A stretch of 64,000 bases of DNA, from positions 7,568,884-7,632,883 of the forward strand of contig OU452239.1 of NCBI GenBank assembly GCA_911728455.2, written 5' to 3'. The notes below the pieces were generated by a model. The model saw only the letters and a program-made list of their open reading frames with translations. It ran no database searches and was not told the DNA's origin. Shown piece by piece: positions 56,501 to 64,000 of the stretch. The first letter of the stretch is position 1; the number at the start of each line of letters is the position of its first letter. The DNA comes from Marthasterias glacialis. Its lineage: Eukaryota > Echinodermata > Asteroidea > Forcipulatida > Asteriidae. Both the position numbers and the translations under genes were made by a program.

Positions 56501-59500
56501 ATCTCAGCCACGGATTCAGACCTTTATTCTGAAGCAGGTATCGTCTGTAATGTTCATCAGCTCCGTGGGTCTGTTGACTCAAGCGCTCAAGGCGTTCTTG
56601 CTTCTCGAACTCTCTCTGATTACATCAAAAAAACATAATCATAATTTAGAACAGCAAATGTTTTAGTAAAAAAAATATTACTAATTAATTCCCCCCCCTC
56701 CTCCATTTTACCACCTTCGATTTTGTCGCTTGTGTTTCCAACCTTCTGTGGTTGAACCAGTCTCTTCCCTCCACTAACCCCCCCCCCCACTTTTGTCTCC
56801 CTCTCCGTTGTTCATCCTTTGCATATTCTTACTGCTTTCTGCCTCTCTCTATTCGTTTCTTGCCACTTGATTGCTTCTGTTACTCCAGTATATGTGTGTG
56901 CCTTTGAAAAAGACTCTGCTACGGTCAAAACGTGAGGCCATTAAATAATTTTTGCATACAAAAAATATCATAAAAAAAATCAAAATAATCATAAACCTGA
57001 ATGATCATTGCCACATGCTCATAAGTGACTGCTTCTTTAACTGTTTCTCTTTCCAGTGAAAAATGACTGCAGAGATATCTGAAACAGTCATTCTGTTTCA
57101 TCGTAGGCCCTTTTCAAAACTCGAAGCCAGGCTTCCGATTTGGGCTCCTGATTAAGCTCCGTCAGTTATTCTAAAAATGTATGCTTTAATTGCCATTCCA
57201 ACATGCGGACAGTGCCCACTACGCTGGAAACAAAGCTGAAGCCGCAGTTTCCCCCAAAAACCATGGTACACAAATATTGAGTGGCTCGGAGTGCAATGGG
57301 AGGAATATTATCGCAAGGTAATCTTTTGACTGTTCCATTTCACAAGGCAAAGCCGATTGAAATGGAACGATCCAAATTTTACCGTCTGAGCGATAATATT
57401 CCTCCCGTTTCCCAAACTTGACAGGCGCAGCTTAGAATAGCGCAATATACGGAGGTAGAACAGTGCATTACGCTGGGTGTAGTAATATTACATGTACAGC
57501 GTTTTGCACCCTTTTGTGAACAGAGAAAAAATTGACTCAGTTAATCCGGATGTCGCAGGTTCAATGACGATGCAGGTGCCTGGTGCAAGCTGCTGGGGTC
57601 CACAATGGTCACTAAAGAGTTTATTTAAAACAAAAAAATTACCTGTTTCACAAGTCTTTTCTCTTCCTTCCTCTTTTCAATCTTTGCTCTCTTCTCAGCC
57701 TCCTCTTCCTCTCTTTGCTTCTCTTCCTTAGCTTTGATCTCAGCCTTAAAGTAAACAACATAAACACTTGTGAGAGGTTTGTTCGTCTTGAATCAATAGA
57801 TTAACAAGACAAAAAGTGTGCTGTTAGCATGTCTTGAGTAAAAGGCTGCCCTGTAAAAGCCTAGTTTTACTCTGACAGCTTCCCAACTTAGACTTTTCTC
57901 TACCTGGATTTCTGATTTAATTGTACACACACTTTTTATGCGATTTTCCGTTTATGGAGAATAGATGAGAAAGTGTAATTTCGTGCATAGAATGTACAAG
58001 TTGAAGGTGAGTGCATGGTATGCACAAATCTAAACTTACAAGTCTATTCTCTGAATTGAGCTACTATTTGATTTGATCTTTTTCATTACGTTAATTTTGA
58101 TGTACTTTCTACAAAAAAAACACTTTCATGCACACTGATTATTTGTGTTACAAAATGTGTTTTTGTATTCCTTGCATCAGTATTGCAAAGGGTACCGTCT
58201 TTATCAAACTGCTGACTAATCTACTGTTACATGTGGACTGTTAAAAAAATAATTGATACTTTTCTCAATGAATAACTGGGGATAATTTATAACCCATTGT
58301 ACCAGTTTTTCCTGTTCTCTCTTCCGATGTCTCTCTTCCCTTTCTGCCTTCATCTTCAATCTCGCTTCCTCCCTTTCCTTCATACCTTCAGGAGAGACAT
58401 GCACAAAAATACATGAATTTAGAACCTTAGCAGTGAATTTACATTTTTTAGAAACTGGTGTCTCTTTGGTAATGATTTATTTTTAACCATCTTACTATCT
58501 GACAATTCAATATCATTCACTGTGTTTTTGAATATCAAATGAAGATTTTTCTTTTTTAAAGGGGCTGTGCCGGCGTGATCTCAGCAGGCCTGTGGCTGTG
58601 CATGGAAAGATGAACTCTCACCCAGATACTGCATACGCGCTTGCGGTCAAATCACAAAGGGTGCCGTCTTTGTCAAACTGTGATGTGACCGCTGGCGTGC
58701 ACGTGTGTGCAGTGACTGGGTTATTCCATTTCCTGGTGTAATCATGACCACACAGCCCCTTTAATGCTGATAGCCTATTTTTTAATCTGCCTGAGAGTCA
58801 GTCTCCTGAAGACAGAGTATACTGTCCGAAACGTTGAGCCAACCGGTTCCTTCCAAACCACATTTATACTCAAAAGAGATATAAACCACATGGTATCACC
58901 ACAAATAATACTTTATTGTATTCCCACCATGCAAACCTTCAAGTCTTATTTAACATTTGGTAGGTCTTTACCTTTAAGGAGTTGAGGCCTTGTGGATTGC
59001 TTCTGCTTGGATTGATCACTGACTGAGCTTGAATCGCTATGATCTGATCGAGTAGTTGATGACGGGGTATCTACCTCTGGCTGTGTTCTACACACCAACA
59101 GGAAAAAGTATCATATCATTCATTAGAGGCATAGTAAAGACGTTTAGCTTTCAGGTTGGGTGGATGTGTGAAAGCCACTTTGCTGACATTTTCTTTTTGA
59201 CAGATGTTTGAAAGCTAATTTCCAGAATCACATTATATCCTTGCTTTCACTTTTGTATGTGCTCGTTCAAAGCCAATTTTGCCGACTGACATTTTCTTTC
59301 TGACGGATGTTTGGAAGCTAATTTCCAGAATCACAATACATCCTTGCTTGCATTTTTGTATGTATTTGTTTAAAGCAGACACCAAAACTCTAAGTGTTTT
59401 TAGACTTACTTGCCTATTATTTTTCTTCACTGATCTGTTCTTGGAAATCATATTATAAGCTTGTTAACTTTAGGTATTGCCGACAAAAAGGTATGAAACT

Positions 59501-62500
59501 AGTATCTAAATTTTGGAAGGTATGTTGAAATGATTTTGTTTCCATCTGTAGCCCTGGAGTTATAGATTCGAAGGAGCTTCTGGGAACAGTAGCCTATCCT
59601 CATCTCTAGAGCAGTATATCAAAGAGCAGGATTTGTTTTATATCTGAAGAAAACAACAGCTACTGTTTCCACCAGACAGACATAAAAAGGTCTGAGTTCA
59701 GATAAAAGTTTCATCTTTCCCATCCCTGAATTTTTGAAACAATATCTACCTCTCTGTAATGAGCAGGTCGTCTGGAACATTAGCTGTCTCAAGGGTAGCA
59801 TCGTTAGCTGCTCCTCCAAGCTGCATCTTGAGGAACTGCTGCCGTTGTGCCGTCTGTAGATCCTCTATCAATCGTTTCTGCTCCCTCAGCTGATACTGCT
59901 GCTCGTGCAGGATGCGTTGCTGCGCAGCGTAGCGATGCTCGAATGAATTTGTTTTGTAGTTGATACTTCGTTTCCCGCTGGAGGTGCTGTTCATTCCAGT
60001 CTCTGCATCCTTGTCTGGGACAGCATTGTTCTGATTGCGGTTGAGCTGCTCTCCGTCGTCCTCTCCGACAGTCAGCATTTCCTCAATGGGCAAGTTGACG
60101 TGTTTACGGGTCACCTGCCAAGCGTGTTTTGGCTTGCTGGGGCCTGCTGTGTTCTGGTGGCGTTTACTCCTGGGAGTGCCGGAGAAGCTAGAGGTGTCAC
60201 TGCGGGCAGTGCTTGCACCCGAGGCTGTGTTCCCAGAGGGTCGTCCTTGGACTCCAAACAGGTCATCCTGTGTCAAAATGAAAAGCAAAACCCCATGTGT
60301 AACTTCTATTTATTCAGAATTCAAATAGTAAGTCTCCCAAGATAGCAAGGTCTTACTGACTGAGTCGATTTAACCAGTTGGCGCCTGATGACCTGTTTAC
60401 ACGCAAATGTTTCTCCTGCCAGGAAGCGGAAGCTGTCTTAAGACGCCATTATCTAATTTCAAATGTGGAGCATGCGCAGACATTTCTACTTTGTCCTTTT
60501 TGTTTTTTCATGGCAAGGCTTAGTCATCGGAAAAGAAATCTTGTGACATTCTTAGGAAATTATTTGGAAGATTCTCAAAATTTTGGTTTCAACCTTTGAC
60601 AACTGCAGGGTTGTGGGTTAAAATCCCACTCAAGTATCATGTTTTTTTTTCCTGTAGACCCTCTTCATGTACAATAAATCAATGTCAAATACTAACCACT
60701 TTCTGTGCAACAGAGTCCGGCCTATCGGAAGTCTCCTTTCTTCCACTCTTGTCCCTACTGGCTTCTTCTTCTTCCTCCCTATTGGTCCAAAGCTTTCCAG
60801 AAGCGGCTGCCTCCAGGAAGGCAGCCATCTTGGATTTTGTTTTACTCTGTTGCTGCTCCAGGTCTCTGCTCAGGTGTTCGTTTTGAAGCCACAATTTCCA
60901 ATCTAAGACGTACTTCTTCAGTATCCGCTTGCGATTGTGAGCTATTGCCATTTGATTTTTCCTGTACAAATGATGGAGGAAAGTAATATTTCAGAAATTA
61001 AAAGATAAAGTGGTCTATAACACTATGGTACCCTAGGTACATGTACAAAACACAGGGACAATGTTATTGAGCACAAGGGCTGACCTACACATACTTTGAG
61101 AAAGTTTAGGCCATTTCCACCTTTCGCATTACAGGACCCAATTTCATATATCTGCAGAACATATTGGTAAGCAAACTTTCTTTTCTAAGCCAAACGTTTG
61201 CAGGGAACCAGTCACAACAATGCAAACTAATGGCATTATGGCTGGTAACCTATTTCTGTAAAGCAATATTTTTTTTCTGCACTAAGAACATTTGTGTGCC
61301 TAACAACTCTATGGGTGGGCCCAATTTCATAAAGCTGCTTAAAAGCAGACAATATTGCTTAACAATTTTCTTCTAAGCACAAATAAGCAGGAGACTGGTC
61401 ACAGATGGTACATGTGACATGGTATTTTGGCTGGTAACCGTATTCTGGTAAGCAAAATAGTTTTGTATTTCGTTACTTTTTGTGCTTTAGCTTACTTTTG
61501 TGCTTACTTTTTGTACTTGTTGTGCTTATCATGTACGTACATGTTAACTTATGTATGTACAAGATTGGACTTATTGTGTACGTACACAATAATGAATACG
61601 CACGTACATGTTAGGAGTGAGATTTTTTTATTCACATAGCAGCAATACGCTTCCATAGTAAGCAGATTACAACAGCCATTCATTTTCACATTTGATCAAA
61701 CCTTAATCATTAAAACACTCACCTATGAACGTCTTTGAAACTCTGCTCAATCTCTCTCGTTTCCCTGTCAGCCTGACTTGCCCTGACATACGCTCGCCAG
61801 GCATTCCACGCTCTGAGCAGGGTCCTCCAGTCAGAGACAGCCCTGGCCTTTCCCAGGGCCAGCCGCTTGGTCATGACCAGTTGGTACCAGGCATGGAAAT
61901 GCCTCTGCAGACACTGCGAGACAGAAGGTCAAAAGATAAATAATTGCTTGCAATATTGTCAGGTTATAGATCTTGTATTGTTATAGATATCGTGGTGTGT
62001 CGTGGCCAAGCGGATAAGAATACCAGACTCAAGCTCTGGTGTTTCTGATCAGCAGAGTGTGGGTTTTAGTCCTGGTCGTGACACTTGTGTCCTTAAGCAA
62101 GACACTTAACCATTATTGCTGCGTCCTTCGGATTGGATGTAAAGCTGTATGTCCCGTGTGCTATGTAATGCATGTAAAAGAACCCAGTGCACTTCTCGCA
62201 AACAGAAGGGGTTCGCCCCGGTGTTCCTGGTTTAATCGGCTGCAGATTGCCCCACAGCACCTTGTAAACCGATAGTTGCTGCTATATAAAGCAACAGGTC
62301 TCATACTTTAAAAAAGTAACTCCGCATACCATGCCAAAAAAATACTGAGTGCTTTTAGAAGCCCATCAGGTGTGATAAAGTGCTATAAGAACTGGGTATT
62401 ATTGTTATTATTATTAAAATTGTAATTTGATTTTTTTTAACCTTAAGATCTTGGGCTGCTTTGACTGCTCGGAGCTCTTCAAGCCGCTTCCTCATCTCGT

Positions 62501-63063
62501 TCTTTTCCTCCTCAATCAGTGACTCCTCCTCCAATCTATTCTGTAACTCCTCCTGTCGTCTTTTGGCCTCTTCTTTCCTCTGCTCCTCCTTCTGTCTCGC
62601 CTCTCGTTCCCTTTCTCTGGATTAAATCAAAACATTGCCGAGGGGCTTTACAAATGAATAACTGTAAAATTCATCATAAAATCCCTTCAAACTTAAGAAC
62701 TGAGGGCCAAATTTGCTGATAATTGAAAACAGGATGCCATGTTCATGTAACACCAGCGTTGGAACTAAAAACAGTGTCAAACAGACTCCCAAACACCCTT
62801 TATTGATAACACTTTGCTAGACCTTACTCCACTTCTCACCTCTGTCTCGCTGCCTCCTCCTGGAGTCTCTGCTCCTGCATCTCCTTCCTTAACCTAGCCA
62901 TCTCCTGCTGGACAAGGGCCTCCTCTCGTTGTCTCTGCATCTCCCTGGTGCGCTCCTCTTTCATGACCAGCTGGTGCGCCTGAGACTGGGCATCCTTGTG
63001 TTGTTGCTGCTGCCTCAGCTTGGACTCTCTTGTCTGCTGTCGTTTCTCTCGGTTTTCCTTCAC
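53541..63063 (-). CDS. CCDC191: CCDC191-like coiled-coil protein (5' end outside the window)
   Basis: Twelve exons join in phase to 753 residues plus stop: 63063-62840, 62616-62442, 61913-61723, 60961-60697, 60267-59750, 59087-58972, 58385-58303, 57744-57643, 56615-56472, 56043-55891, 53962-53808, 53676-53541. Order of features: long charged coiled coil (KENREKRQQT, then an RKEEAKRRQEEL-type helix), Trp-spaced helices (HAWYQLVM, WNAWRAYVRA, LDWKLWLQN), the segment KSKMAAFLEAAASGKLW, a Ser-rich linker (exon 60267), an EEKR-rich coiled coil, then repeated Trp helices RRYLLQNKGLNPWLRL, CMLPWRQHTEE, VLLAWQEHI and AFLAWRQYPKM, ending LPDFGVS. This layout fits CCDC191 (KIAA1407, about 936 residues in human), whose function is poorly known. 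The spaced L-x-x-W helices also recall SFI1-type centrin-binding repeats. The N-terminal exon(s) should lie to the right of 63063 and beyond 64000. Confidence 0.72.
54108..54345 (+). repeat. Retroelement-tail-like repeat
   Basis: TACTGTTCGAAACGTCGAGA with flanking GGCTCTTTTCAGAGCCACCA (a hairpin) recurs in diverged form at about 52065-52160 and 58800-58935. It lies in a CCDC191 intron. Confidence 0.5.
55600..55815 (+). repeat. tRNA-SINE, family II (5' part missing)
   Basis: Plus-orientation copy: TGTCTCGCAACGGATTCATT, then CACCTTGAGTGGCCTTTGGG, then TGTGATGGACGAATTGC. The tRNA head is absent. Confidence 0.65.
58556..58764. repeat. TTAA-bounded piggyBac-like MITE
   Basis: TTAAAGGGGCTGTGCCGGCG at the left and CCACACAGCCCCTTTAA at the right. 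About 205 bp, complete, in a CCDC191 intron. Confidence 0.8.
61130..61500. repeat. Two adjacent MITEs of the GCTTAAG/TTTCATA family
   Basis: Unit 1 (61130-61318) starts GACCCAATTTCATATATCTG and ends AACAACTCTATGGGTGGGCC. Unit 2 starts GGGCCCAATTTCATAAAGCT at 61316. Both keep GGTCACAGATG/CAGTCACAAC and TGGCTGGTAACC interior words. The shared GGGCC suggests insertion of one at the edge of the other. Confidence 0.65.
61993..62420 (+). repeat. tRNA-derived SINE, family I (near full length)
   Basis: Starts GTGTGTCGTGGCCAAGCGGA (tRNA A-box region) with a B-box at about 62060. The central domain GCGTCCTTCGGATTGGATGT and AAAAGAACCCAGTGCACTT is complete. The tail ends in ATTATTGTTATTATTATTA. It lies in a CCDC191 intron, in the orientation opposite to the gene. 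Confidence 0.85.
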
Positions 63064-64000
63064 CTTTTAGTGTAAAGCATTCAAGTTTCAGACTAATTTG
63101 TCTTTGCCCCATCTTAAAGATTGAAAGCTTTACCGTTTTCCTAAAAGGTCCAATATAACTTTCAGAACTCTCATAAACAGTTACTACCTTGATATGGGAA
63201 GGGTTGAACTGTTTGGGAATGAAGCCAGAAATTTGAGGAGAGCTCTAATTATTTCCATCATGCCGTTACTTGTTGTACGAATGAACAACTACATGAGCAC
63301 ACTGAAAATGTACAGTGGTGCCATTTTTTTCAGGTGTCAAGCTTTGTTCCAGAAAGAATTTTTTTTTTTTCTCTGCTGAGAAGAAAATGTAAGGATTCCA
63401 TAGAGTTTAAACAACGGCAACAAAGCAAAAGAACCACAGAAAAAAAAGGTGATGGTTCTCTTCCCTTAAAACCTTCGCAGCATCCGCGAGACAAAAAATA
63501 ATCCAATTGTTACCAAATATGGTCATAATTTTTTTTTTTAATGGGCCAATAAGACCAAGATTCCATGTAATCCTCACCCCTGGTATACCCCACAAGCCTG
63601 TAGACTCCCATTGGCCAGACCCTAACCACTGCAGAGTAAGGAGTGTTGAAAGACAGCAGCCACCTGTCTCAGTGTAGTAATTGATTGACCCCTGTGCCAA
63701 GAATTCCCTTGGCACAGGTCGGTATACAATTTGTGAAAACAGCTTGTGCGGCACGTGGATCTTAAATAACACAAGTCTAAGTCTTGACTAGCTCTCCAAT
63801 TCACCCCACAGTGATTTATAATGGCTTTGGGCTTGCAGGGTGGGTTATTGACCTTAAAGACAGAGTGAACGAAATTTTAACCTCCTGGATCCAGCGAAGT
63901 TGTTGATTAATGTGGTTGCTGCGAGGGTTAAACCTCCCTACTGCCTGGCCATTCAATATTATCCATCGGGTTTTGAATGATACATGTAGACAAAATATGG

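Noticed and set aside
59233..59451. Minus-strand 72-codon open frame in a CCDC191 intron
   Set aside because: It lies in a locally repeated sequence (CTAATTTCCAGAATCACA occurs twice) without splice sites or a family.
63840..63965. Possible upstream CCDC191 exon on the minus strand (contains NPRSNHINQQLRWIQE)
   Set aside because: An acceptor-like GGCCAG exists, but the donor is weak and I cannot match the residues to the family. Left unannotated.
1..64000. CRISPR arrays, operons and bacterial features
   Set aside because: Spliced genes, SINEs and MITEs show animal DNA. Direct repeats here are tandem or dispersed, without regular spacers.

Overview
The window is animal genomic DNA with short exons (37 to about 770 nt), GT-AG introns, long introns and intergenic stretches, and dense tRNA-derived SINEs and fold-back elements. 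Protein relationships and repeat style suggest an invertebrate deuterostome, most likely an echinoderm such as a sea star. The species cannot be fixed from the sequence alone.

Layout, left to right. (1) Positions 1-1534 are a near-identical copy of 12041-13575 and carry a second copy of the penultimate TTC12 exon. (2) Around 1970-2543 (+) is an orphan terminal exon of an NHL-like beta-propeller protein. (3) A complete 17-exon TTC12 gene runs on the minus strand from 25741 to 5365. It encodes 720 residues, TPRs followed by ARM-like repeats, and its family acts in cytoplasmic preassembly of ciliary dynein arms. Its 6.9-kb last intron is mostly repeats. (4) Divergently, at 27229-28625 (+), lies a two-exon double-hotdog thioesterase. 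(5) A complete five-exon ABHD10-like serine hydrolase occupies 37723-30713 (-). (6) 38-44 kb is repeat-rich and gene-poor, with one weak small-gene candidate. (7) At 44272-50338 (+) is an eight-exon gene for a secreted 395-residue protein built of alternating lysine/arginine-rich and serine/tryptophan/glutamate-rich modules, all joined by phase-1 introns. I do not recognise its family, and it is the most interesting novelty here. (8) From 63063 to 53541 (-) lie twelve exons (753 residues) of a CCDC191-like coiled-coil protein whose 5' end is beyond the right edge.

The genes do not form one pathway. TTC12 is ciliary, and CCDC191-like proteins are suspected to be centrosomal or ciliary. The thioesterase and ABHD10 both cleave thioesters or esters. 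Most remaining sequence is repeats: two tRNA-SINE families, TTAA-flanked piggyBac-like MITEs, a GCTTAAG-type MITE, and a striking family of nearly perfect 115-135 bp palindromes.

Exon joins were worked out by hand from splice sites, reading phase and protein resemblance recalled from known families. No database search was run.
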